From: Cyrtodaria siliqua
Taxonomy: Eukaryota > Mollusca > Bivalvia > Adapedonta > Hiatellidae
DNA: 64,000 nt
Assembly (NCBI GenBank): GCA_037043455.1
Contig: JAWPHD010000004.1
Location: forward strand, 660,001-724,000
Reading direction: 5' to 3'
Under the pieces are notes generated by a model that was given only the letters and a program-made list of their open reading frames with translations, did no database searches and was not told the origin of the DNA. Shown piece by piece: positions 43,479-55,300 of the stretch; within the stretch, counting starts at the first letter, position 1, and each line of letters begins with the position of its first letter. The translations under genes were made by a program, and so were the position numbers.

Positions 43479-46259
43479 ATGGATAAAAAAGATAACAGGT
43501 AAGCATTATGTGAATTAAATTCAAATTAAATTAAATACGAATCAAATTCGTAACTGTGAAAGCTGTATTAGAAATATTAGGTTTTGTCTAGCCTGTTTAC
43601 GGATCTCGAATTAGTGATCACAATGTCGTCCGGATGTATGTTTGTCAGTTCGTTAGCTCGTCTGTCCGTCCGACCATGCGTCCGACTGTTATCTTCTTCA
43701 TTACTCGCTGGATTTTCACCAAACTTCATCATATCTTTTTATACGCATCTAACAGCATGTGCACACTTTTGGGTCTCTGTGACCTGCTTTCTATGAAATA
43801 TGAAATATAGGTCACGTCCGGTCTCCGCTACCTGTGCATATGGCACGAATGGGGCTCGACATGCAGGCTGTGTCCTTCTAGTAAAATGTGTTCTCGTTAA
43901 ATGTGTATAATTGTAATTCCTATGTTTTTATTTATTCTCACACAGGAAACACTCATATTGTTTTATAGTATAACTTACCTATAAATGCATGCTTTAAAGA
44001 ACCTCAAATAACACTTTTTTCTTTCTATAAATCAAAGAAATATATTTTAGACACACTGATATTTCATGCTCTACATGTTAGTAAAGTAAACACTTATATT
44101 TTCTATACATACAAAATGAACGATCCTTTAATAAAATATTTTCGTCTGAAATTTTATTAATTCTTTTTTTTTGTAATGCATTATTAGTTATTTTATTAGT
44201 TGCAGGTTCTTCCAATGTGCTGTTTGTTCGAAACGAGCTAAGCCGAGGGACAGACGATCTCTTGGTGGTCACAGCAACAAAGCGCTCAGAAAACATCTCT
44301 ACCGAACGCTCATGCTGCGTGTGACAGATACTGACGTTATATGTGGGAAATGTCGTGTTTCACACTTTAGACGAATGGAAAAAAGTGTTCTAGAAAAGGT
44401 CTCAAGTTTAAGTGATAGAGATCCAACTTACCTGCCACCAGATACAAAACGATCTAAACCGAATTTGAAGTCGCCCAAGAATATAGCATTACCATTGTCG
44501 TCTGTTGCAGGCTCTTCCCATTCGACATGCTGTGTGTGCAGACGCATAGGACTTAAGTTTGTAACGGTACCAGCAGAAGTGACAATACCCTTATTGAGGG
44601 TAATATTATCATACCAGCAGGTTCAAGATGCTGTCCAGGGCACTTAGCAGAAGATAGATTTAAAGATGACGTTTTAGCAAACGTGGTGGATGTGAATACC
44701 AAGACTAACTTAAACAGGACTGAAATTGCAGATATCATTCAAAATGTTAGAGAAATTGCATTAAAAAACAAAACAAAACGAATAGACTTTGATGAAACTT
44801 CCGACATGTCCGACTCTGATTTCCAAAATCGTTTAGGCATAAGCAAACAGGCTTTCGAGGATATATGTGACAATGTAAAAGATATAAGACATACAAAAGT
44901 AAGGTCACAGAGAACATGCATTGGCATATTGCTGACTAAATTAAGATCCGGAATGTCTAATCGTCTGCTTTCAACGGTATTTAATATCGGGATTGATTCA
45001 GTGAAGAGGGCTATAGCTTCTGCAAGAAAAACGCTAGCTTATGATTTTACATCGAATTACATTGGGTTTGAACATATTGACAGGGAGACGGTTATATCGC
45101 ATCACACACGACAGCTTGCAGACACTCTTTTTGGGGGCTCTAGAAAACCAGCAATATTAGTACTTGATGGAACGTATATTTATATTCAAAAGAGTTCGCA
45201 GTTCCAGTTTCAAAGACGATCATACAGCCTTCACAAAAAACGACCTCTGGTTAAACCTATGATGATTGTGACAACAACAGGTTATGTCGTTAGTGTACTT
45301 GGGCCTTACCCAAGTGACTATAGCAACAATGACGCAAACATCATGAAGCATGCTTTCGCAAATAACATGGAAAGATTAAAAGATTGGCTCCAGGAAGATG
45401 ATGTGTTCATTGTAGATCGTGGGTTCAGAGACGCAATAGAAGCAATGCACGACTAGGGTATCCATACAGAAATGCCAGAATTTCTTAAGAAGGGTCAGAA
45501 ACAACATTCAACTGAAGAAAGCAATTCATCCAGGCTTGTGACAAAAATAAGATGGGTGGTAGAATCAGTGAATGGGCGTCTGAAAAAATGGAAGTATTTA
45601 GATAATATAGTTGTAAATACTCAAATTCCTTACATAGGTGATTATGTAAGACTTGTGTGTGCCATAATGAACAAATACTGTAAGCCCCTAAGCGTCAGCC
45701 AACAAGATGAGGAGCTTCTTGGCATCAAAATGTTATTCTTGGCGAAACAGAGCAACAACTTGTTGAGGAAGAAGGTCTCGATAGACTAAAGACATGCTGG
45801 AAAGCTGCAGATGAAATCAGCTTGACAGAATTTCCAAACATCGATGAGGAAGACTTAAGAAACATAACCCTTGGGGTATATCAACTTAAGTTAGCAAAGT
45901 GCTACACTCGCGAACATCTGGAAGACAATGGGCACTACGATCTTCTGTTCCACAAATGGAGGCCAGGATTGCTTATGGCAAAAATCCAAAGTAGACATGT
46001 GTCGAGCACATCCCACAAGCTTTGGGTACAATTCAATGAAGTAATGGTAACTGGGTGGTATTGTAAATGCAGGTCAGGTGCTCGTGTTGTGGGCGCATGC
46101 GCACATGTGTCAGCAGTTATTTGGTACTTAGGTTATGCTCGCCACCACAGTATTTCAGTCAGTTCGTACACTGATTGGACAATGTATCTCCAGGATGCAA
46201 AAGACTTACCAGAGCCAGTGTTGGTTGATGATGACACCAGTGATTACTGTGAAGAGTGA
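43479..46259 (+). pseudogene. DDE transposase with zinc finger and SWIM domain (two exons, broken)
   Basis: Likely exon 1 is 43,479-43,498 (MDKKDN, donor AG|GTAAGC). Exon 2 starts at 44,206 after TTAGTTGCAG in matching phase. The N-terminus has Cys pairs (FFQCAVC; CGKC; CCVC). A helix-turn-helix block (44,820-45,030) precedes the DDE core: LDGTYIYI (first Asp, 45,165), VDRGFRD (second Asp, 45,414) and VVESVNGRLKKWK (Glu, 45,560). The C-terminus has a SWIM zinc finger, WYCKCRSG..ACAHVSA (CxC..CxH, 46,055-46,110). Lesions are a frameshift near 44,580, TAG at 45,454-45,456 and a frameshift near 45,730. The protein would bind the inverted ends and excise the element in the nucleus. Confidence 0.8.
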
Positions 46260-47184
46260 ACCATTCTCACATCTCAGAGTTACATAAGTCCACAGTCCTC
46301 TGATTAAAACCAGCGCTAAATAAGTGTGGGCATGCGCAGCAGATATTTTTTCAGCAGATACTAGTCATCAATTCTGTTTAATTGTTATTTATAAAATATC
46401 TACTTTAAATACAATAATTAATTACAATTATAGATCGATTATTGATGATAATTAATTACAATTATTGATCGATTATTGATCTGTTAACCACTTTTATAAA
46501 AAAAATGGTTGCCATGGTAATTTTAATATTTTTATATTTAAATTATTTGTTTAAATTAAATGATACAATATTTTTTCAAACATAAGTAATTCATTACTTT
46601 TATTTTAACCATAGTTGCTTCTGAAAACCGTAGCTTTAAAGAAATTGTGTGAAGTTAAGAATTTTGCCTATATTGCGATTGGCTCAAATAAGTTATCTAC
46701 ACAAATATATTAACTATGTATATTATAAAAGGCAAAACTGATACATGTATTTTGAAATGTAATTTAAATGATTAAGTAAAAGCTGTAGGAGCAAATGTCG
46801 CATTTGTTCAGCATATATATATATTACTTAAACATCATAAAAGATAAGATAATTGGGTTTTATTGAATTTATGAGTTATCTCCCTTTATGAGTTATCTCC
46901 CTTGATATATACATATTTTTTTTAATTTTAACACACGAAAACATTACATAACCATTTACTTTGTAAAAGTTCATTATCTGTATTGAATATCAAAACTTGT
47001 TTGAAAGTTAATGCCTGTCTGCTTCCCCTACCCCCACTTTTTAGGTGTTTTTTAAAGAAATTAGTGGGGTAATAAATGACGCTGAAAAAATAGTAAGAAG
47101 GTTTTATTTTGCCAAAATATTATTTTTTTATCAAAGAATATACATGTCGAAAAGCAAAAACCTACATATTGCTAAATTTTAAGA
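46260..47184. other. 3' non-coding part of the DNA transposon
   Basis: AT-rich. A near-perfect ~30-bp direct duplication (AATTACAATTATNGATCGATTATTGAT) lies near 46,420-46,480. No gene. Confidence 0.5.
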
Positions 47185-47215
47185 TTGGGCCAAAATTGGC
47201 CCTTATAGTACCTAC
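47185..47215 (-). repeat. transposon right terminal inverted repeat
   Basis: Exact complement of 41,516-41,546. The Polinton penton gene starts 23 bp further right, so the insertion probably removed or displaced its promoter. Confidence 0.92.
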
Positions 47216-47237
47216 TCCTTTATCCATCCTTTATTAT

Positions 47238-47998
47238 ATGGAACAAAAAATTGTATTATCGTCAGAAAAAGCGTCAATAATTAATAGCTCAAATACACCG
47301 AGTAATTTTACAACTGTATTTGACAGACCATTAATATTAGGCAGGAACAAACAGTATGGTATTGGACTCGATAAGAGTAATTCCATGACTTACTCATGGT
47401 ATAATATTAGTGAGGATTTTAATAACAAAGTGATAAGGTATCACAATGGAACAGATTGGAAAAGTATTATTTTTACAAATGGAAATTACAGTTATGCTGA
47501 TATCGATAATTACATAAAAGAAACATTGACTGTAAACAATGATTTAACTGATGACTCACCCATCCCGATAAGAATTGAGTTTGATTTATCAAGTTTCAAA
47601 TGTTTAGTTACTGTTCTTAATAACTTTATGCTTGATTTAAGAGAATCAAACTTTCACACTTTGATTGGGTTTGGCAAAGATGTAGTTATTAGAGAAACTA
47701 CATTTGGAACTGTGACACCAAACATAACAAATTCTATCGATACATTGTATATCCACCGTGATTTGATAAGTAATTCTATTGTTGATGGATCATACGGGGA
47801 TGTTATTTATGAAATAGTCCAACTGATCCTACGAGATCTTATCATTTCAAAGATGAACCGATAAGAGTCGGGTTTTGTGAAGTAAACAAAACGATTATTA
47901 ACAGTATTAATATTCACATTACCGATTTCTCTAGTAAAATCATTAATTTTAATGGTGTCCACACATCATTTCGATTTGTTTTGAAGGAATTAATGTAA
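47238..47998 (+). pseudogene. Polinton penton / minor capsid protein (frameshifted)
   Basis: ATG at 47,238 (MEQKIVLSSEKASIINSS). The body contains FDRPLILGRNKQYGIGLD, TYSWYNISEDFNN, TNGNYSYADIDNYI, FHTLIGFGKD and TLYIHRDLIS, the features of the single-jelly-roll vertex protein of Polintons. A one-base change near 47,817 breaks the frame. The conserved C-terminus (VGFCEVNKTIINSINIHI) is then read in another frame to TAA at 47,996. An upstream in-frame Met at 47,109 lies in the transposon and is not the start. The protein would form the capsid vertices. Confidence 0.82.
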
Positions 47999-48115
47999 CA
48001 TAAGTTATATGGCATGTTTAAAAAAAGTTTATGACACTAGTACAGGAACATATACTCAAGTTGATCGATTAACCGGAGCTGGTATATTTGATATTTTTTC
48101 AAAGAAATACAAAAA

Positions 48116-48517
48116 GATCGGACAGGGAAAGTAGCATTCAAGGAGGACAGTCAACCACAAAACACAGAAACAAACACGCAAACAGACAAACAAGAAGGCA
48201 AAGGCAATATTAAATGCAAAAGACAACACAAACACAAAAGGGTTAACAATAGGGCTACCGCCTTGGAACGGTCAGTGGCAAAGTAGGCCACTGGGGGTTT
48301 AAACCGGTTCTAGGGTGCACCAAACCTCACACTTACCCTACTGTCATCCCATTAAAACAGGACAGTGTAAATAAAGAAATCCCCGCCATGATCTAATCTT
48401 TAACCAAAAAGGCAGCATCATTAGGCAATATAAGTAAAACACAAATATGCTCGTGTAAATATGATACAAAACAACAATAGCCTAGAAAGCCACAATGAAG
48501 GTACTCAATGACTTGGC
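48116..48517 (-). mobile_element. PLE 3' tail inserted in a Polinton virion gene
   Basis: 402 bp of 3' tail only, from GATCGGACAGGGAAAG to AATGACTTGGC, very similar to the tail of copy 1. The right border shows a duplicated TTGGCTCAAAG (48,513-48,523 and 48,525-48,535). No longer target duplication is evident. Confidence 0.88.
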
Positions 48518-48667
48518 TCAAAGGTTGGCTCAAAGATATTTAGTGAGTCTGTGAAAACAGCAGGCAAGCAAGCATTAGAAACTGCTGGTAAACAAATCAT
48601 AGAGAGCGGTTCTAAAAAACTTGGAGATGAACTAGGAAAAATGGCTGCTGATAAGTTAGTTTCAGTT

Positions 48668-49973
48668 GGTTTAAACATATTTTATTTCCAAATAGTTACA
48701 ACAATACACAAAATTTGTACACAAAAACAAAAGGATCAGAACGAAAGATAAAATCTTATAGAGTTCGTATCCACTGGTTGAATATGGTAAGGATAAGATA
48801 GCGGTAACTTTGAAATATGAATATGCTTGTATCAATCGATAGAAATAATGATAATACTAAAAGGAGAAAAAAATGTAGCAACAATTTAAGGAATAAGAAA
48901 ATAATCGATTTACATTAGAGAATGCAGAAACGAAAATAACGAAAATAATATGGGTATGAATTAAGAAAAGTGGAAAAAGGTAGCAAGGAAAAACCTATAA
49001 AAAAAAATAAAGGAAGGGATTCGCACAGAAGACATAGCCGCTAGGGTTTAGGCGTTTTGGAGCACACCAATGAAACAAGTTCGTCTTGCCTGCATCTCCC
49101 CTAAAACCGTTTACTAGTCAATATGTATTTCTGGACCGATTTAAATATATTTGAATTCACATCGTATGAAAGACTTAAGTCTCCAAATAGTACATTATTT
49201 AAGGTAACAGGGCACAGTAGTTCAGTTCCTGTAATAGGGTCACACGTGAATTATCGTATAATGGGCATTCCAAGAAAAAATGGTTAGTACTCTCAACCCC
49301 TCCACATCTACAAAGGGGAGATTCGACGATGCTTTTATTGAATAAGTGTTCGTTCAAAGAACTACAATTTGTTCGTAAGCGTGCATGGAGTATCTGTGCT
49401 CTTCTATTTCCCGTGCAATAATATTTAGGAATTTGAATTTTGTCACGATTGAGGTGTTGCTTAAAGGTAATAATAGAGCTGGAGTTACGTACGTCAACAG
49501 GGAGATTGTTCCATTCCCGAATAGCAGAAGGTAGGAAAGAAGTTGAATATAAATGTGTACGAGAGAATGGTACTTGGAAGTCATCTGAATTTCTTAACCT
49601 ATAATTTGATGCTGCACTGACCATAGGGGGTACTAGTGATGTAAGATAAGGAGGAGTTGCACTATTGACCATTTTATATAAATGTATAAGTTTGTGTTTA
49701 CTTCTTCGAGTCTCAAGTGTTTCCCAACCAATATCTTTGTAAAGGTCGTGGATAGATACCAATTTTGTTGCCCCTATGACTATACGTGCAGCTTCGTTCT
49801 GGATTTTATCAAGGTCTTGTTTTTCATAATTGGTACAATTGTCCCAGATGACGTCACCATATTCTAATAGAGGTCTGATGAAAGAAGTGTAAATAACTTC
49901 TAAAGATTTCCGATCAAGCTGAAATTTGAGTTTACGCATGATATTAATACGTTTCCATGCCTTATCTTTTACA
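48668..49973 (-). mobile_element. 5'-truncated LINE copy with 12-bp target duplication
   Basis: The direct repeat TTAGTTTCAGTT flanks it exactly (48,656-48,667 and 49,974-49,985). The 1.3-kb insert carries only the end of ORF2 (49,973-49,199, minus) and the 3' UTR. Its terminus, read as GTTTAAACATATTTTATTTC on the plus strand, is identical to that of the full copy at 51,852. No poly(A) tail. Confidence 0.93.
49138..49973 (-). pseudogene. LINE ORF2 C-terminal fragment
   Basis: It covers the thumb region and C-terminal domain, from KDKAWKRINIMRKL at the truncation through IRPLLEYGDVIWDNCTNY and LPSAIREWNNLPVDVR to the zinc-knuckle-like CRCGGVESTNHFFLEC. One base is missing near 49,222 relative to the full copy (CACAGTAGTTCAG against CACAGTAGATTCAG). 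That indel shifts the last residues and moves the apparent stop to 49,199. Confidence 0.85.
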
Positions 49974-50189
49974 TTAGTTTCAGTTATTAAACCTAGTAAA
50001 CCAAAAGGTGATATAATTTTAAAAGAACTTACAAAAGCTGCCACAAAAGATGCAGCTAAAGTTGCGGCTGATAATGTAATTGAAGAAGATGTAAATGCAA
50101 AAATTAATAGATTACTATCCGGAAGGGGAATTCATGCAAGAATTAATCGATTAATTAATAAAAAATAATCTAATTACTAGTATATATAG

Positions 50190-51477
50190 ATGTTTCGAAG
50201 TAATCAATATAATACTAGATATGAACATGTACCTATTCAGTTAGATACCCCCATAACACAACCAGGAAATAATACCAGACAAATGAAAAGTGGTTATCAG
50301 TTTACACTAAATGACAGAAGTTCTTACTTTGATTGGTATAACGCATATTTTGAAATCAGTTTTCGCGTAAACAAACTTGCTGATGGAGCCAATTTCATAG
50401 ACACTGACAGAATTGCTTTAATTAACGATGTAGCTTCATTGATTGATCAAATGCAAGCAAGTAAAGCAAAATGGAAAAATAGTTTACGATGGAAATAATC
50501 TTCACAGATTTGTTAATGTCAAAAGCTTGCTTGAAATTGCTGACGATTGTGCAAAGACAACCGGTACAAACGAATACTTTTATTTAGATAACACGGCTGA
50601 TGCAGAATCTCGAAAGGATGAAGATACCTATAATCAGGGTTTTGCTATTCGTCATGCTTTAATCATAACGAATCAAATAGTTGACTCTATAATCCCTTTA
50701 AATAAATATTCCTTTTTTGAAGGCTTGGAAACAAACATGCTTCCTCCTAGTCAAATTCAAATTAGCTTGCAACTGACAGATGATAATGTGTTAATTTTCA
50801 AATCAAGTGGTGATGATGGTCGTGTAGTTATTAATAAATTAGTTTTGTGGATACCCAGAATGATATTTAACTCAGATGGTTTAAGTTAAGTAATGACAAA
50901 TCATATGACATCAACAAGATGGACTTATCTTCGTGAAATTATACAAGAAAGCGGAAGTTCTCAACTAACTGAATCCGTCCATAGCATAACGGCTGGTGTT
51001 AAAAATCCCAAACATGTGTTGGTTTATTTGCCAAGGTCAGGCAAGAGTTCTTGTCAAACACAAAATCCCCATCTTCTGGATACGTTTAAGGTAAATGCTG
51101 CTAATACTAATTGCTATTTAAAATCATCTAGATTGAAAGTTGGAAATGGAGTTTATTATCCAGAAACCGAATATAGTTATGCTAATATCATAAGAATATT
51201 CAGAGATGTTATTAATTATTCTTACAAGCAAAATGATAAAAACACTGGAATTTTACTCAATGTGGGTAATTTTAAAACTTTTTTTGGAATGATACATTTT
51301 GATTTGAGTTACAAGGAAAATGAAGTCAGTATTGATCCAAAACAACTAAGTTTGAGATAAAAGCTAAATATACCTCCGGCGGCTCCTTATAAAATTTATG
51401 CTCTGGTTCTCCCCTTGTCGCTGGCAGCTACTCAGATTAACAATATTAACAAAGCTAAATCTGGTGGACGTGGATGA
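50190..51477 (+). pseudogene. Polinton major capsid protein, double jelly roll (broken)
   Basis: Starts MFRSNQYNTRYEHVPIQLD at 50,190. The N-terminal strand region (QMKSGYQFTLNDRSSYFDWY) is typical of Polinton major capsids. A frameshift near 50,465, TAA at 50,887-50,889 and TAA at 51,358-51,360 interrupt it. Between them FVNVKSLLEIADD, VLVYLPRSGKSS, NCYLKSSRLKVGNG, IRIFRDVINY and MIHFDLSYKENE follow in order, and the frame ends at TGA 51,475. Total length is about 430 codons, in the usual range. The protein would form the hexameric capsid shell. Confidence 0.85.
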
Positions 51478-51501
51478 GACATAAATATATCAAAATCACA
51501 A

Positions 51502-51837
51502 ATGAGGTCTCAGTCTAAAAATGGAGGCTTTTTAGGCGCATTAGCTGGTTTGTTAACTAAAACAATTTTACCAACAATTGCTAAATTTGCTCCAAAGATA
51601 TTAGGACCTCTAGCAACAGGGGCACTTAGTGTTCAGGCAAGTACTGGAATTGGTAAAATATTTGGAAATGGAATGGTAACTGTTCCTGCTGATAAAAAAC
51701 AAAAACTTCTTAGATCGAATAAATTAACACTTGCACAAAGAAACAAGATAATAAAGTCAAAAGGTTGCTGCCCTGTTAAATTAACTAAAAAATTACAGCA
51801 GGACGGAGGATTTCTTGGGCTTCTTGCATCATTATGA
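51502..51837 (+). pseudogene. Polinton small virion protein with GGFLG motifs, first part
   Basis: A Gly/Ala/Lys-rich frame of 111 codons: GGFLGALAGLLTKTILPTI, KILGPLATGALSVQ, KIFGNGMVTVPADKKQ, a basic middle, CCPVKLTKKLQQ and GGFLGLLASL before TGA at 51,835. IFGNG fits the adenain site rule IxGx|G. The pattern of hydrophobic GGFLG plus basic stretches resembles adenovirus-type core or membrane-lytic peptides. The same frame continues past the TGA into the LINE target site and resumes at 59,408, so the last part of this gene is separated by the 7.5-kb insertion. Confidence 0.65.
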
Positions 51838-52321
51838 GTTCTATTGATTGGTTTAAACATATTTTATTTCCAAATAGTTACAACAATACACACAATTTGT
51901 ACACAAAAACAAAAGGATCAGAACGAAAGATAAAATCTTATAGAGTTCTTATCCACTGGTTGAATATGGTAAGGATAAGATAGCGGTAAATTTGAAATAT
52001 AAATATGCTTGTATCAATCGATAGAAATAATGATAATACTAAAAGGAGAAAAAATGTAGCAACAATTTAAGGAATAAGAAAATAATCGATTTACATTAGA
52101 GAATGCAGAAACGAAAATAACGAAAATAATATGGGTATGAAATAAGAAAAGTGGAAAAAGGTAGCAAGGAAAAACCTATAAAAAAAAAATAAAAAAATAA
52201 AAAAAATAAAAAATAAAAAATAAAAAAATAAAGGAAGGGATTCGCACAGAAGACATAGCCGCTAGGGTTTAGGCATTTTGGAGCACACCAATGAAACAAG
52301 TTCGTCTTGCCTGCATCTCCC

Positions 52322-55300
52322 CTAAAACCGTTTACTAGTCAATATGTATTTCTGGACCGATTTAAATATATTTGAATTCACATCGTATGAAAGACTTAAG
52401 TCGCCAAATAATACATTATTTAAGGTAACAGGGCACAGTAGATTCAGTTCCTGTAATAGGGTCACACGTGAATTATCGTATAATGGGCATTCCAAGAAAA
52501 AATGGTTAGTACTCTCAACCCCTCCACATCTACAAAGGGGAGATTCGACGATGCTTTTATTAAATAAGTGTTCGTTCAAAGAACTACAATTTGTTCGTAA
52601 GCGTGCATGGAGTATCTGTGCTCTTCTATTTCCCGTGCAATAATATTTAGGAATTTGAATTTTGTCACGATTGAGGTGTTGCTTAAAGGTAATAATAGAG
52701 CTGGAGTTACGTACGTCAACAGGGAGATTATTCCATTCTCGAATAGCAGAAGGTAGGAAAGAAGTTGAATATAAATGTGTACGAGAGAATGGTACTTGGA
52801 AGTCATCTGAATTTCTTAACCTATAATTTGATGCTGCACTGACCATAGGGGGTACTAGTGATGTAAGATAAGGAGGAGTTGCACTATTGACCATTTTATA
52901 TAAATGTATAAGTTTGTGTTTACTTCTTCGAGTCTCAAGTGTTTCCCAACCAATATCTTTGTAAAGGTCGTGGATAGATACCAATTTTGTTGCCCCTATG
53001 ACTATACGTGCAGCTTCGTTCTGGATTTTATCAAGGTTTTGTTTTTCATAATTGGTACAATTGTCCCAGATGACGTCACCATATTCTAATAGAGGTCTGA
53101 TGAAAGAAGTGTAAATAACTTCTAATGATTTCCGATCAAGCTGAATATCGAGTTTACGCATGATATTGATACGTTTCCATGCCTTATCTTTTACATATTC
53201 GATGTGTGAATGCCAGGAACAGTCATTCGAGAGATTGATACCAAGGTGTTTGTGGGAGAATACTTCAGATATTTGTTCATTTGACATTACAAGGGGTGGG
53301 TGATAAGGTGGGTTTCTTTTGCGAGATATTAACATGGATTTAGTTTTAGAAGCGTTGAAAGTAACTAGCCATTTCTCCGCCCATTCAACTATTTTTTGGA
53401 TGTCCTGATTAATTATATTCGCAGTATTTATGACGTCACTATCCTTGTCAATAATAAGGTACAAACTAGTATCGTCAGCAAATAAACGAATGTTTGAATT
53501 AATATTTGAAACAATGTCATTAATATATACAAGGAAGAGAAGGGGGCCCAAAATAGAACCCTGTGGTACACCGGCTTTCATTTTGTTCGATTTAGATTTT
53601 TGTCCAGGAATAACCACACGTTGTCGTCTGTTACTAAGATAGTCAGCAATAAGTTGAATAATATGACCAGAAATACCAGCAGTCCTGAGTTTAAACAAGA
53701 GACCTTTGTGCCAAACACGATCAAATGCTTTACTAATATCAAAGAATACTACCCGAACTTCCTTTCCGGCGTCAATTGCCTGACAAAAAGAGTTGTACAA
53801 GTATGTGAGTTGGTTAATAGTAGAATCGCCAGGCATAAATCCTGATTGAAAAGCAGAAAGAAAGTTAACATCTCTTAAGAAATTGAAAATATGCTTGAAA
53901 AGTAGTCTTCAAAAACTTTATCAATGACACTCAAAAGCGAAATAGGCCTATAATTATTTACTTGTGATGGATCACCTGCTTTAAACACTGCACATACAAA
54001 GGACTCTTTCCAAGTATCTGGGAAAATGCCTAAGACAATTGATTTATTAAAGAGATCACATAGTGGGACAGAGAGCTCATTAGCAAGTTCCCTCAAAACC
54101 CGATTGTTTATTTCGTCTGGGCCAGTTGCTTTCCCGGAAGGTAGTGATAGTAGGACCTGACGAACCTCATCAGCTAGCAGCGTAAGTGTATCGAGTGTAA
54201 AATGTGTAATGACTTGTTCGAAGTTGGGAGGATCGGTATTGTTGTCGTTCAATAAAGTTTGATTTTGAAAGAAATCATTCAAGATATTTGCCTTATCATA
54301 ATCATCTGTAATTATGGAACCGTTATTGTTGAGGGGAGGTAATGATGATTTTTCGTTAGGTTTTATAAGTGATTTGAGAGTTTTCCACCAATCCTTGGAT
54401 GAAGTATTTATAGTTGTTAATTTATTTGCAATATTATCAAAGCATAGTTGCTTGGAGGTACGAATTTCTGAAATAACTTTATTACGTAACAATTTAAATT
54501 TGTTCCAATGGTATTCAGATTTGGTTTGTTTAGCTTTTTTATAGGCACGTTTTCTAGCCCTGATTTGGCGTTTGATGTTATTATTTATCCACGAAGGCTC
54601 GCAATGCCTTATTCGGACGGTCTTATTAGGAATGAACTGGTTACTCAAGTCAGTAATCCTTTGAGTTATATTAAGTGCATATATATTGATATCATCGTGG
54701 ATTAAGTCGTTCCAGTTAGTCATTGTAGCATGATCTCTCATGCGATTATAATCGCCTTGTTCATATAACCAAATCCGCCGTGTAAATGATTTTGCCTGTG
54801 GCTTTTTGAACTTAAAAATGCCGTAGATTGGACAATGATATCTTATGTCCTGGTCTAGAAAAGGCACGGCAACTCCACTAGTAATTAGACTATTTGTTTC
54901 GGAAACAAGAAGGAGATCAATAAGAGAAGCCGAGGTCTCGGTAAAATGAGTTGCGTCCTTAATTGCCTGTTCAAGGCCAAATTGTTGACATAGTGAGTTA
55001 ACTTTTCGTGCGGTTTGTTGAGAAAGCATATTGTAGTTGAAGTCACCCACAATTATAATATCCTTAATGCCTGTATCAACTGCAAGGTTGATTGAGTCTT
55101 CTATACTACTATTGTATAAAGCGTCGGAATTAGGTGGTCTATAAAATGTACCTAACAATAATCGTTTTTTGTTCAGACAAAGCTCTATCCAAATACATTC
55201 AAGGTGGTTGAGTTCGAGGTCTTTTCTACGGACATGATGAAGAGAGTTTTTGATGTATACCATAACACCGCCATGACTATCACTGAGACGGTCCTTACGT

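Larger units (their letters stand above)
41510..47221 (+). mobile_element. DDE DNA transposon with SWIM-domain transposase, inserted in the Polinton
   Basis: Perfect 31-bp inverted ends lie at 41,516-41,546 and 47,185-47,215, with a few more matching bases outside (AAAGGCG left, its near complement CTCCTTT right). Each end contains GGGCCAATTTTGGCCC, which can fold on itself. The interior has a spliced, damaged transposase gene on the plus strand, a tRNA-derived SINE and a short minus-strand frame. The transposase is of the DDE_Tnp_4 (IS5/Harbinger/ISL2EU-like) type; the exact superfamily is not settled. The target duplication is not clear, perhaps only two or three bases. Confidence 0.85.
48009..50168 (+). 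pseudogene. Polinton small virion protein, split by two retroelement insertions
   Basis: Three native pieces lie in order: 48,009-48,115 (MACLKKVYDTSTG..LTGAGIFDIF), 48,536-48,667 (Lys/Ala-rich KTAGKQALETAGKQIIESG) and 49,986-50,168 (KPKGDIILKELTKAATK, then LLSGRGIHARINRLINKK). A PLE tail and a truncated LINE separate them. LTGAG and LSGRG both fit the adenain cleavage rule (M/I/L)xGx|G. An amphipathic, basic, Ala-rich middle suits an internal virion or membrane-active protein. It lies between penton and major capsid genes, 11 bp after the penton stop. Confidence 0.65.

Noticed and set aside
47109..47237. upstream start of the penton gene
   Set aside because: This stretch lies within the DNA transposon end, including its inverted repeat; the native start is 47,238.
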